Assembly (NCBI GenBank): GCA_051453625.1
Contig: JBOZIK010000001.1
Coordinates: 176,234,806-176,298,805, forward strand
Direction of reading: 5' to 3'
Length of the DNA: 64,000 nucleotides
Source of the DNA: Welwitschia mirabilis
Lineage: Eukaryota > Gnetophyta > Gnetopsida > Welwitschiales
Below, one piece after another: positions 36,158 to 48,314 of the stretch. The first letter of the stretch is position 1. Every line of letters begins with the position of its first letter. The position numbers were made by a program, and so were the translations under genes. The notes under the pieces were generated by a model. It was not told where the DNA came from. It did not search any database and was given only the letters and a program-made list of their open reading frames with translations.

Positions 36158-38099
36158 TTATAAAAAGAAAATGCAATGTAATCTATCTGTGTAATGAATT
36201 CCAAGTGTAGAGATGAACACTATTAGAATTACCTTGATTTAGTATTGTTTGATAAATACAACACTCAAATGCATGCAAATTATTCTAACTAATGTGAATA
36301 TTTAATGAATTATTTACCTAGTTATAATAATCTTAATCATCATTCAATTCATTTTAGAGAAACAAGAAAGCAAGAATACAAGAACATTTCTTTTTTTAAG
36401 ATTATAATAATAAAAATCTAAGATAAAGGAAATATTATTTTCTTGATTAATAATAATAAAAATATAAAATGATGTACTTAAAGAAACTAAAACATACCTA
36501 GAAGTATGACAATCTTAGAAACATTCTTCCATGCTCATATGACAATATGCATGGATTGGTGCAAACTAGGTAAAGAAAAGAAAATATAGCTTAAGCATAA
36601 TTGTTAATATATAAGTGTTTATCCAAGATTTAATCTGGATATATTATAATTCAACAAAAATAAGTTGTAACTAAAGGCTACTTATGTTACTTAAACTACT
36701 ACGATGAAAACTCTTACAAGCGTGCATATTCAAAGTAAGCTAAAAAGAAAGGGTAAAAGAGGTATTTCTATAAATAAAGGCCACTTATAGGTAATTTAAC
36801 TTAATACTAATAGAAACATATTTTATATATTTTCTTATAAAAGTTTGTGTAATAAATTTTCTATAATTTATAAACATTAATTATAATATTTTTAGGCTCT
36901 AAGAAGACATCATAGTTAATTAATTAGTTACAAAGTAATAAATAAATTATTGTAATTTTTCAAAATCTAGACATGTAATACGTTCCTTAAAATTCAAAAT
37001 AAATTATCTTATAATTATAAAAATATTATTTCAACTATTACCATTTAAGGCTAAGAATTGTCAAGTTTTTTAAAATTATAGTCCTATTACACTACACTAA
37101 AATGATCATAACTTTTAAAATACTTTGTGTTTTTAAATTATTGAAGATGTTTTGAAATTCTTATTCAATTTCCTATGAATTAGGGTACTCATGTTTGCAA
37201 ATATATTAATAGATATGTATAGAAATGTAAATTACTTACTTACTATTTTCTGCATTTAGTTTCTAACATATTTTAACAAATAATTTTTTAAAATGTAATT
37301 ACTGATTAGAAAAATTATTGTTTTTACATTTTCACATTAACAACAAAATCTTAGACTTACATAAAAATTTCGCTCAATTTCACCTACTAATTAATGAGAT
37401 ATGATGCTTTTACCCTATGCCTCTATTCTATAAATTTAATTTTTGCCATAATAACAATATAATAAAGTTTGTAAAACTAGTTAAATAATAACTTAAATCA
37501 TTAAAATAATGGATATACTAAGTAATTACTTATAGAAAGAAAAATGAATTGTAAAAAAAAATTGAATAAATTCAAAAAGAACCATTTATTTTAAGCCTTA
37601 AGATTTTCCATGGAAGAGTAATAGCCTAAAAGGATTTTTAAGGATCAGACTTTACCCCTAATAATATGAACCTAATGATAATAGATAAAAAATATAATAC
37701 TAAAATAAACATGGATATCCAAATCTATATCTATATCTATATATATTTATATATATAAATAATGAACCTTCTTGTCACCTGGCCATAATCATCCATTAGT
37801 AATCCTTCATCACTAAGCGCAAAAGACCCCTCATATCTAATTATAACATCTTAGTAAGAGCTAATGAGAGGGAATAATATTTTATAACATAATTGGATAA
37901 AATTTATAAATAATTTCCTAATGAAATATCATATCATTAAAATAGAAAAAGAAATCATATGGATAATATGAGTACAGAGATTACTTGGGAAGATTAGTAA
38001 GACCTTAATAGCTAAAGATTGATGAAGATAAAAATTGAAGAGTTTCTTAGCTTCAAGCTTCCAAGCTGGAAGCTCCAAAGCAAGAGAATGAAATAAAGA

Positions 38100-38188
38100 C
38101 ATAGAGAGAGGGAGAGTGAGGAAGGGAAGAGGAGGTGGAAAGGGAGAGAGGGGGGGCGAGAGAGAGGGGTTGGGGGGGGGGAGGTTGG

Positions 38189-38255
<67 letters not shown>

Positions 38256-38260
38256 AAATG
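38100..38260. repeat. Polypurine/G-rich tract with (GA)~30
   Basis: About 160 nt are almost pure purine on the plus strand. The tract holds several G3-G7 runs, a run of ten G (38,172-38,181) and then about 30 GA units (38,192-38,252). The same place in the sister LTR (about 58,595-58,660) has only a short AAAGAAAGAGGAAAG stretch, so this tract expanded in this copy. The two overlapping minus-strand open frames here encode only SLSLS and Pro-rich runs. Confidence 0.95.
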
Positions 38261-39168
38261 TTCTTGTATGAAATAAAAGGAAAGTATCTCCTTTTATAAG
38301 AGAGTAAAAGATCTTTATATATAGATAAACAAAGGCACATAGCTTAACATTATAAGAGCACATGATTTAGCATTGATAAGTGGATGAGTAATAAGTGACA
38401 TTAAAGTACAGAAAGAGATCATATTTATGACTCATGGACCTAACTAGGGTTAGTAATCTTCTTACTTTAATTAGTAAGGTTAATTACATACATCATTTCT
38501 TCATGCCAGCTTTTTTTAATCCTTCATAGGTTCATAAGCAAGTTTAATTCATCTAAGACATGCATCAAAAGAATAAATGCACAAATCACAAAATTGTCAT
38601 GTGGCACAATGAGACAAACTCTTCAATTCCAATGAATAAAGCAATGAGCATGCTATGAACCAAGTGCCCTTACACATCTCAAGAACATAAAAGTCATGGT
38701 AGAGCAAATCTACTCATTTATCATTCTTGGTTCTAGGTACAAGTGCGTGTACTTGTTCAAATGCTCATTTACTTCAAAATTCATAAAATTTATAAATCAC
38801 ATAATAAAAGAAAGAAAATATTTATTCATAATATAGTATATTTATCACATTTACCAAAAAAATAAATGAGTAAATAAGATGCAAAATATATTATTATATC
38901 CTCTTAAAACTTTTAATTTATTAGTTTTATCATGTGATTTTAATTCCTCACATAATGGAATTATCTAATTTTAAATATTTGGATAAATTTTCTTAGAAAA
39001 ATATTTTTTTTATTTTCATGATAGATTATAAAGATTACAAACTAAGGTTAATTTAAAATAACATCTTATTTTGATGAAGAACTTAAATAAGGATGATTAA
39101 TCTTTGACTTGAAGCTTAATATACTTAATATTCTATTAAATAAGGCTTACAAAATATTGGATATGATA

Positions 39169-40120
39169 AAAAGTGTATCACTCTAATATATTTAAGCTCT
39201 TGTTATCCATGAAATATGCTTCTTTGACTAAGCGAATAGAGTCTTATAAGTTAAACCATTTGTTTAGCCACTTAATTGTTTTAACCATGTCATAACTGTT
39301 TTCATGGAATACATATTACAAACATGCTAAAAAAAGTTTCATAGTTGGATTTCATGCAATAGTATATAGAGCTATGCTGAAATATTGTTTACCATTTACC
39401 TTCTATTTATGGAATTCGAAGGATTGTTCACAACAAAAAGAAAGAAAACAATCATATAATTAAACAATGATGAGAACTCAGAAATAGTGTGGAGAGTATC
39501 ACAAGAATGATAAATTCCATTGAGTTATGAACATTTACAAGAATACAACATAGTTATCCAATAGGATTCATAGCTATGTCGAATTTAGCTTACATAGTAA
39601 TGCTTTCACTAATAAAATCTAGGATGCCATTTAGACTTTGAAGTCTCAAACTTCTAAGATATACTATATACAAAATCAATGTTAATATATCAATACTCAC
39701 ATTATATATAAATGAAAGTACTTTCTTAATTGTAATGAATATATACAAAATCAATGTTAATATATCAATACTCACATTATCTAAAAATGAAAGTACTTTC
39801 TTCATTGTAATAAAAATGAAAGTACTTTCTTCATTGTAATGAATAAAAAGGGAAAATGACAATAACCATGTTAATTTATAAATGTGTATTAACCAAACAT
39901 GACCAACAACAATGGTTACAAGGCATTATAATAACCTAATAAGAATTCTTGCAATTTCATTTCATCTTAATATTTATGTTGAGTGCAAGATAGTCAATAA
40001 GGAACTTGCACACATTAAGATGCACTAAATAGTTAAAAAAGAACATATAATATACAAACAAGCAAAAAAAAGAGAGAGAGAGAGAGGGAAAGAAAAGAAA
40101 AAAGAAAAAAAACCATATAC
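39169..40120. other. AT-rich DNA with tandem and GA repeats
   Basis: No gene is recognised. It holds the 75-bp tandem repeat at 39,666-39,845 and a purine run with (GA)8 at about 40,066-40,110. Confidence 0.45.
39666..39845. repeat. 75-bp tandem duplication plus partial third unit
   Basis: Two units of 75 bp, each starting ATATACAAAATCAATGTTAA and ending near CATTGTAAT, are followed by an extra copy of the last 30 bp (AAAATGAAAGTACTTTCTTC). Unit divergence is a few positions. Confidence 0.9.
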
Positions 40121-40558
40121 ATGTAATAAATGTGAAAACGTATCAGGCTTTGTCAAATTAAATTAAGAAACAAAACGTTTTGTGTAAATGTATGATACAC
40201 CACTCATCATCAAAATCATTAAATCTCAAATAAGAAAGAAAAAGCTGCTAAAAGATATTAATTCAGTAAATAACAATACCTGGCTACATCAAAGCGAACT
40301 AGTTTATATAACAAATGCACCATCCAAAGCTGACAGTTTCTGATGTCCAAGACTCCATCAAAGACAAATAAGTATTTAAGAAAACAAAAGAAATAAGGTG
40401 AAGGACAATATTTATTTGAAATAACCAGTGATGTACCAGATGATACAAAACAAATTCAAATAAAGTTTCCAAAAATATATTCTCTAACTGGTAAAACAAG
40501 AAACAATTTGGAAATCTCTTTGCAAATTACTATTGCTAATCTTAAAAATCAATGGCAT

Positions 40559-41700
40559 TTACTTCTCTGAATCCTCTAGAATCTCTTCATCATCAGAAAA
40601 TTCATCAAAGTTTGACATGGCCATCTGCCATCTCAGACTGCCGCCAATGCCACCAAATCCTCTACAGAATTGCGAACCCTTCTGCGACTTGTTAGTAACA
40701 AATTCAAGAGTGCGGTCAAAGCGCTTGTGTTCGGTAGCAAACTATTCGAGCAAGGAAATCTTCCGCTGAAATTCCGACCCAGCACCAGAAATGAATCCCT
40801 GAAGGATTTTTTATCAGTCTTCTAATCTTTACTGATATGTTCGGTTACATTCACTCCTGAAACAGAGTTTTGCAAGACATATCGCTTAAAATCCAAATTC
40901 TCTCATCAACCACATTTAAAATCTTAACCTGTAATCTAGATTAAATATATCAGTTTGAGCCAACTCAGTTTTGATATCTGCAGACCCAGCCAAAATCAAC
41001 CCTGCCACATTTGGCTGACTTGTATTAAGATTGATAGAAAAGTCGGTAGTTAATTCAGCTCTTTTTCGTACGTAATTATCACGTTTTCCCATTCTAAGCC
41101 GAGCAAAACGCAAAGCTGATGGACCTCCTCTTCTGTGTTTCTTAGAAAGATCCACAGAAAATCCATGAACCACTTCTCTAGTGTTGCCACTCAGAGCCCC
41201 AAACGGTGTTCCGTTACCATCCATGACTATGAAGCCAAAATTTTCGTCCGATTCAAGGAGTTCATTCAATATTTCTGGATGAAATATATTATCACACAAA
41301 TAAAGAATTGCATTAATTGGTTTGAAGGGCTCAAAATCAATGGTAACCTTTTTCTCCTTTCTATGTTCAGTTACAATGGTTCCAGCATAAAGAACCAAAC
41401 CGTTAGGAAGAACTTTGTTTTCCGGTTTACGTCTCTGTTGCGCAGAAGTTATAGCTGACAAAACAGATCGTCTGTTAACCTACTTTTGATGTTAAAGGCA
41501 GTACCAAATTCATCTGCAAGCAGTTTTGTGAATCTGGAAATCGGATCTTTTGGTGGCATTATCAAGGATATCATACTTGTACCATTTCCTGAAGGATATC
41601 ATACGTGTACCATGTCGTCTGGCAAACTCCAAATCCTTAATTAATATTTTTTTATCTTCGAGATCTCAATATCGTTGTCTGTCTCTGTGCCATCCGACAT
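40559..41700 (-). pseudogene. Eukaryotic peptide chain release factor subunit 1 (eRF1) pseudogene
   Basis: eRF1 reads all three stop codons in the ribosomal A site and triggers peptide release. The start (41,698-41,700) reads MSDGTETDNDIEI, as in plant eRF1. Stop-codon-recognition motifs survive: GTSMIS (near 41,575), NIKS (near 41,490) and YLCDNIF (YxCxxxF, near 41,305). The longest intact stretch is 40,916-41,461. The catalytic GGQ loop reads [11 protein letters not shown], so the Gln needed for hydrolysis is Pro (41,120-41,122). Downstream, NVVDE jumps to ENLDFKRYVLQN, deleting roughly 65 codons of domain 3; the C-terminus then reads LLE*FATEHKRF, QFCRGFGGIGG and FDEFSDDEEILEDSEK, ending at TAA (40,559-40,561). 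Frameshifts near 41,650 and 41,480, a 28-bp duplication and several stops make it non-functional. There are no introns, but some plant eRF1 genes also lack coding introns, so a retrocopy is not proven. Confidence 0.95.
41564..41619. repeat. 28-bp tandem duplication across the eRF1 GTS motif
   Basis: Two 28-bp units (41,564-41,591 and 41,592-41,619), both starting AAGGATATCATAC and sharing TGTACCAT, lie head to tail. On the minus strand the upstream unit reads HGTRMIS and the downstream unit NGTSMIS. The duplication adds 28 bp and shifts the reading frame, so it is one of the inactivating changes. Confidence 0.9.
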
Positions 41701-41860
41701 GGTGATCAAAGATTCGTTATTTGAAAACAAGCAAAGAACTACACAGAAATTCACTTCAGAATACCTCCGCGAGTGGTCTGTGTTAGAATATTCCATTTGA
41801 AAATGATAGTTTCTCCTCTTTATTGGACGAAATATCTAATTTAATTTGAACAACAATAAA

Positions 41861-41871
41861 TCTAGGGTTTT
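41861..41871 (-). promoter_or_regulatory. Telo-box-like AAACCCTA upstream of eRF1 copy
   Basis: The minus strand reads AAAACCCTAGA about 160 bp before the eRF1 ATG. AAACCCTA telo-boxes are common near the start of plant translation-machinery genes. Its presence suggests that the copy includes native 5' flank or 5' UTR, but one 8-mer in AT-rich DNA is weak evidence. Confidence 0.35.
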
Positions 41872-44800
41872 GTAGTCATCATAAAGAATAAATTATAAAA
41901 ATTATTACTAAATCAAATTGAAAACAAATTATAAGTAAATTTTAAAATTAAAAATAAATATTTATTATTATGTTTATCATTCAGATAAACACCTTTATTG
42001 TCTTGCTTGTTTGTAGTAGGATTTGAAATTTGCTTTGTTAGCGGTTTTTTAATTGTGAATGTTTTCTAAAAATTTGATAAAGTATTCCATTCAACAATTA
42101 CAATTTTTTGCATTATCCCTTTTTTTTTTTTGAACAAGTAAAATTTGTTTTTATAGTGGTAGAATCACTCACTACCATTAAGGAGTCACAATTCTCGAAA
42201 ACTAATAATAACAAAATCATATATGGTAAAAGGCTTATCTAATATCATAATATGCTTACAAGATAATTGACCCATAACTTAAACTATAAGATATTGTCTA
42301 GGACAAGACATCTTAATAGTACAACAATATTTCTATGACTTTGTGGTTGTGAATTTGATTTTTCAAAAACAAATTTAACTAAAATGAAGATAAAGATTCT
42401 CTAAATTACATCAAAAACTTAAGATATTTCTATATTTATTTCTAGATATAATATTCTCAAACTAAGAAACATTGTAAAGACCAAGAAAGAATAAAACCTA
42501 TTCTTCTTACATATTTGTCTTATATTCGTTTTTATAATCAATCTATCACTACCATATCTGTGTATTAGTTAAATGCTATATCTTATCATATTATATTTTT
42601 TTCATAATGTAATATTATCTAATCGATTAGAATAAAATATGTAGTATATACAATACAAATAATAACATGATTTACAAATAATACCCTAATCTATTTATGA
42701 AATAATTTGATTATTTATGTAATAGATATTAATCTTATTCATCAAACATACATTAGACATTACATTTTTCCTCTTAAGATTACATGACCTATCTTAATTT
42801 TTTTGATTAGATTTTATCCTCATGATAGCAATTAAATAATTATTGTCATTGTGAAATCTTTAGATTCTTTCCACGTGATGCACAATCTAAACTTTGTTCT
42901 TACTTTGTCATATAATTCATGGACTCTTACCTATTCATATTGGCTTATCCTATGTCAATCTAACTATGTGTAATAATACTTTATAATCTCAAAGTTTCAT
43001 CTTTTTTGTTATTTACATGAATAGTTTTAAATGAAATATATTACTGTCATAAGGCCTTACCTCTATTCTATTTCACAAGTTCCCATAAAATAGAATTCTC
43101 AATAATACTTGGAATTAAATTTTCCCCTTTACCAAATGAAAACTTTTCTTTACCACTCATGCTATTACATGGAGTTACACTATTAATTCATTTCGTGAGG
43201 ATAAGAATGTGCTTGAAATTTTAGACTTTATAGGTATGTGTATTACAAACACCCTAAGTTAAATAAGTATTATATCATATTCATACTCTTAAATTATAAA
43301 GATGAAATCATTGTTATCAAAATGGAATATTATTATTTTTCATAAACTAGTTGTTCTGAAGAGGTTTCATATAATTTTTAAATATCTTTAAACTACATTT
43401 GAATATATGGAAGATGCAAAGAATTAGCATATATGAGATAATATGTTAAATACATATTCATTAAAGCTACTCAAAATAGTTTGAATAAAGTTCATAATCA
43501 CAAGATAATTTTCATATATATATATAGTAAAGAAAAGAAAGGAATAGCTATGGAGTATATTATGACTTGCGTATTACTAAATCAACTAAAGATGATTATA
43601 AAATAATGCTAATGTTTAATAAAGGTTAATTTAAAAATGAAAAAATAATGTAGGAAAAATCAATTTTTAGATGGGATTTTGAACTAGAAATTTTGGGAAA
43701 AATAAAAACCACAGACATTTCAAGAAAAAGCAAAAAACAATTGAAATCTAAGCTAAAGAAACAATAGGAGAAGCTAGAGAACCTATTGAAATGTAAAACA
43801 ATTAAATATATCATTAAAAAATAAGAATTCAAAGGAAAACATTAAAAGATAAAATATTTAAGTGATACCAAAACAAACAGAGTAACTAGTACAAACTTAG
43901 GGGAAAAAAAGGATTTCAATGAACATATTCATAAAGTTGGAAGGATTATCTTTTGTGATAATTATATGCAAACTAAAACATTAAAAAACATGTACCCTAT
44001 AATCTTTTTCTTTTTCTCAAAGAACAGGTTCAAATGTAGTCTTGTACTAAGTTCCATAAAGAAGAGCATAAATTATGTAAATATGTATTAAAACATTTTG
44101 ATACTAAGGATTTAACTATTATGAAAAAGAGGCATTTAACATAAAGGACATAAAGGTCTAAGAACCATTTCCTTTATCATCAAAATGGAAAGAGCTCTAT
44201 AACTACATAAATCCATGCAAGAGTAGTGTAATATCACTAGCATAATAATACTAATGTTGAGGGTGTTATATTTCTAGGAATAACTCTATAAGTGAAGATG
44301 TTCATACCAAAACAATGTTAGGATATGTGACCTCATAGAAAAGTTTTAGACAATTAATAGGATCTTTTATTTTGCTAAATAAAATATATCTTCTCAACCT
44401 TTTGAAAAGGATATTTTGGAAGACAAAATAACAAAAACATCATTAATCATATATTTCCATCTATAACTTGCTCTTTAGTGGTTTTGTAACTTAAATAGTT
44501 TATACCTTATATTTCTTAGAGCAAAAGTAGTAAAGATTAACTCTAAAACTCTAAGTAATAAATGCCAATAAATTTGAGATATTAAACTTTAATAAGTGTT
44601 CTTCAAAAAAAAAATTAGAATATTAGAAGAGGATATAAAAATCTTTCATCATTCTAATTTTATAAGTTTGATGATCAATGAAAATATTAGTTAACTTAAA
44701 GAAAATGTCGGTGTCATCATAAAGGAGTAGTTGAATTGGAATTAGATGATACAATAAACTAATCCTAAAAAATAAATCTGAATAACTTTATAAATAATAC

Positions 44801-44900
44801 TTATAAGATAACAATCACACCTTAATTGCATTGCAAGTAACATTATATCAAGTTTGAATTTCATCAAATGCACATGAAATTTAAATTTTTTTATTTGGGA
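41872..44900. other. AT-rich DNA, no gene recognised
   Basis: No protein domain is convincing on either strand. Around 44,110-44,195 it shares a diverged block of about 90 bp (containing TAAGAACCATTTCCTTT) with 60,420-60,510 in the same orientation, so part of it belongs to a dispersed repeat. Confidence 0.4.
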
Positions 44901-45150
44901 TGAAATAAAAACTTCTGATACTACATGGAAGCATAAGGTTACATCCTATGGGGCTATGTCCATGTTGAATTTCATGAGGATTATCTAGGATTTCATTAGA
45001 GCTGCCCACATACCCCTTAGTTTCTTATGGGGATTTGAACTTCTAAATACAAGGAAATCACTCACTAGATTTAACTAGTGAGATAGGAATCTTTCCCTAA
45101 TGTTATATTATTATTAGTACGTTTTTGGCATCTCTCATTCTTTCAATCAG

Positions 45151-45375
45151 AAATGAACATCATTAAAACATGTTTCAAAAGTTTAAAACTTCATTAAGAA
45201 GTTCAAATTAGCACATAATAAAACATCATACAATAGTTCATCTATCTTTATACTTATGATCACAAATAAACATCATTACAACATTGTTGCAAAAGTTTGA
45301 AACTTCATAGAAAATTGTAAAGAAGTTCAAGCTAGTATAAAATAAAAGATCATATAAGAGTCATATATCCATTAA
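45151..45375. repeat. 113-bp tandem duplication
   Basis: Two units of about 113 bp, starting AAATGAACATCATTAAAAC and AAATAAACATCATTACAAC, lie head to tail and are moderately diverged with small indels. Confidence 0.75.
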
Positions 45376-45539
45376 ATGTAAATGATAATCTTTAAATAGA
45401 GTGGATAAAATCCCTAAAGGCTATAATTAATCTTTGAGGAATTAAGAAGATTATGAATGAGGACTATAATAAACATTTTATTACAAGAAATTTATCAATA
45501 GAAGTGCTCAAGTAATACCTTTCCAGAATTATGTCATCA

Positions 45540-46198
45540 TAACATTATCAACAAATGGTTATTTAGTGGTGATACATCAAGTTAACCTTTCTAGGATATT
45601 AAATCGAAGTAAGTTCATACATGAGTAAAGTATAAAAGTAATAACCAAATCCACTTTCAGAAGGGTATTATAATAAAAATACAATGCAATCTACCTTAAT
45701 GATGAATACAAGTATGAAGATAATACTTGTTAGAAGTATCTTTCTTTAGTCCTATTCAATGAATACACCACATAAATGCATGTATATAATTCTAATTATA
45801 TAGATATTCATTGAATTATTTACTTAGTTATAATAATTCTAATCAACATTGAATTCATTTTATAGAAACAATCATACAAAAGAGAAAACAAACATGCTAG
45901 AACTTCTTTATCTTTAAGATTATAGTAATGAAAATATAAATAAAAAAATAATAAAAATATTCAAAATGTATCAAATCACATCTTAATAATGTCGTTATAA
46001 AAACTAATCTATACTTAGAGCTATGTTAATCCTATAAGCATTCTTCTATGCTCATATGACAATCTCCATTGTTATGTGAAATGAAGATAAACAAAAGGAA
46101 GTATTGCTCAAGCATAGTTACTAAGATATAATTCTCTATCCAAGACTCATATAACCATATTATAAGTCATGAACATAAGTAATAAATCAAGAACTATT
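45540..46198 (-). mobile_element. Large LTR copy 2, left part (interrupted)
   Basis: This part aligns with about 36,080-36,685 of LTR copy 1 (GATATTAAATYGRAGTAA near 45,595 and ATTGAATTATTTACTTAGTT near 45,810). It stops exactly at the target-site duplication of the inserted gypsy element and resumes at 57,193. The true left end of this LTR was not found; homology fades before 45,540. Confidence 0.75.
46194..46198. repeat. Target-site duplication CTATT, left copy
   Basis: CTATT precedes the LTR terminus TGTAAG at 46,199. The other side of the element reads CCATT (57,193-57,197), one C/T transition apart. Confidence 0.75.
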
Positions 46199-47220
46199 TG
46201 TAAGATTCATATATGTAACTTTAAATTTACAAATGTTACTTATTTACTAGAGGGTTAAGCCCTCATATGTCCCCTCTATCAGATGCATTAACATGAAGTA
46301 ATCCATGATTTTAATAAAAATTTAGCATGTGAGGACCCCTAATTTTAGTGGTCTTTAACATGTTTATTTATGATAGCATTTAAATAATTATAAGAGAAGG
46401 AGGAAAACACATGACTTTTTCTTGTTAATCAAATAATAATAAATGGACATTAATACTACAATCAAAGGCATTACTCCCAAAATTAATACTCATAATTAGA
46501 CTATAAATTTTCAAGGAAATATTACAACAATGCATAGGAATAAATTGTCCAAATCCATACTTTATTAATTAATAATTCAAGAAAAGACATTCATGAATTA
46601 ACATTCAATGTATGATCAAGGTAAATACACTATTGAAGAGTTCAAGTTCTTAATATAATCTTTAAGAGATGCATAAAGGGTAAAGTGATCAAATTTCATA
46701 TTTCATTGCAATAATATATTTCAAGAAAAGATATTCACTATACAATGCTCAATGTATTAAGACTGAGAAATTTGATAAAGTTATAATGGATACACATAAT
46801 AAAAACATAGTTTAACCATTAATGCATATACAGTGAAATAATATTCAAGAAAGATATATATTGTTTCTAAATCACAGTCATATAAACTCTAAAATTTTAG
46901 GATTTATGAAGGAAATACAAGTTCATTTTGTAAATTTTTTAACAAGACTAGAATAATAATCCTTCATATCTTAATGCCCTATTTAGTAATTATACTCTAG
47001 TTTTTCCACCTATTACACAAGGAATATGAAATAAGAACTGTAAAAATTTTATAGCTTCTTATATGATCTAGGCAAGGCAAAGTAAGATAAAGATTTTTTT
47101 AAAATGTCAAGATAGGAAGGAAAAAAGTGAGAACTTGAAGAAACAAGTATATCACAAAAACAATGACCTTATGATTATGAAATGAGAATAAATAGTTATA
47201 AACTTTTTTATATTTCAATT

Positions 47221-47450
47221 ACTTCACTACCTCATTCAGTGATCTATAAGGCCCACTACCTCATTCAGTAATCTATGGTTATGATATAATATTTTTCACA
47301 TTTCACTCACTTCACTACCTTATTTAGTGATCTGTGAAGCCCACTCCCTGATTTAAAAATTTATAGTCAATATATCATTCCCACTATATCATTCAGTGAT
47401 CTGTGGGATTCTCACCTTTCACTACCTCATTCGGAGATATATGGAATATA
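47221..47450. repeat. Minisatellite in 3' LTR (6 units of a CCTCATTCAGTGATCTGTGG-like motif)
   Basis: About six copies of a 20-nt motif are spaced by 6-40 nt linkers that are themselves repeated (for example ATTTTTCACATTTCACTCACTTCA). The partner LTR has about eight copies. The motif is conserved better than its surroundings and lies mid-LTR. Confidence 0.85.
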
Positions 47451-48304
47451 CATAATCGTTAGTTCTTAAGACTTGTAGTGTCAAGAGGAGTGTGAGAGAA
47501 GAATAATAATGAAGCATCAACTCACAATAAGAACAACTTGCATTTAGATTATTGAAGACATTAAGTATTAGAAAATAGTTGGAGTTGAAATTTGAAACAA
47601 GAATTAAAGCTACTTAATTATCAACATCACACACATCTACATTCGATTAATAAGAAAATAAACACAACAAATACAACAATGGATTGCATACCAAAAGGGA
47701 CCAACAAGGAAACAAAAAGGAATAGAATCATACCTATATCTGATCATAATGTTTGAGGACTTCAAAGTTCTTCCAAGGTTCTAAAGCTCCTAGACATCCT
47801 AAGCTCTAAGATTCAAAGGTAAAGTCTCTTTGGAAAACAAGCTTAACTTGAGGAAATAAGAACATTATTTATAATGAGAGAACATGGGTAAAGTGAAAAG
47901 ACTCAAGAATATAGAAGGACATATCATGAGCGAACATTAATGGTGAGGGTTCCATATCACCTCATCAAGGCTTTCCTAGCTACTGGGCATTTGAATAATA
48001 TAAAAGAATACTTTTTATCCTATCACATTTAATGATAATAATGAAGAAAATAAATAAGCCTCCACAAATCAACATTTAATCATACATAAATTCTAAGAAG
48101 GTGTAACAATAATACAAAGTAAATAATATCATCACCACTACAAGAATATTCTTGAAGATTATAAAGTAATATTTTAGTCTTTACAAAGACAAAAGGGACT
48201 CAAAGCAATTTTTAACATAATAGCACATTAATAACATAACATCTATATCTGTTGAAGATTCCAAAATAATTAAATCTTTCTAAATAATTCATTAAACTTA
48301 ATCT

Positions 48305-48314
48305 NNNNNNNNNN
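48305..48314. other. Assembly gap (10 N) flanked by similar sequence
   Basis: The 30 bases from about 48,240 (TAACATCTATATCTGTTGAA...) recur, slightly changed, right after the gap at 48,315. The partner LTR has this block only once. Confidence 0.85.

Larger units (their letters stand above)
35504..39168 (-). mobile_element. Large LTR copy 1 (about 3.66 kb), TGTAACACC family
   Basis: It starts TGTAACACC and ends GGATATGATA, matching the ends of the solo LTR at 8,634-9,013 (including the AACCTAGGATCAAAT block near the left end). From about 36,090 on it is alignable with 45,560-46,198 and then 57,193-59,565, which is the same LTR split by an 11 kb insertion. Shared landmarks are the AATGAATTATTTACCTAGTT block near 36,310, the GACCCCTCATAT block near 37,830 and the CATAGGTTCATAAGCAAGTT block near 38,527. 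No polypurine tract or primer site is visible at either end and the flanks (GGCTA, AAAAG) do not match, so whether it is solo or part of an element is open. Confidence 0.75.

Noticed and set aside
37929-38363. 144- and 95-codon overlapping open frames on the minus strand
   Set aside because: Ser-Leu and Pro-rich repeats come from the (GA)n and G-rich tract; two frames being open at once is typical of simple repeats.
40533-40769. 78-codon plus-strand open frame
   Set aside because: Antisense shadow of the eRF1 C-terminal region (GGIGG and the acidic tail on the minus strand).
41135-41458. 107-codon plus-strand open frame
   Set aside because: It is the antisense shadow of the eRF1 pseudogene, which explains the sequence on the other strand.
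44945-45085. Plus-strand segment DFIRAAHIPLSF-like, resembling the copia integrase block RSMMxxxxLPxSFWG
   Set aside because: Only one short, imperfect block is visible and neighbouring integrase motifs are missing, so I do not call a copia relic here.
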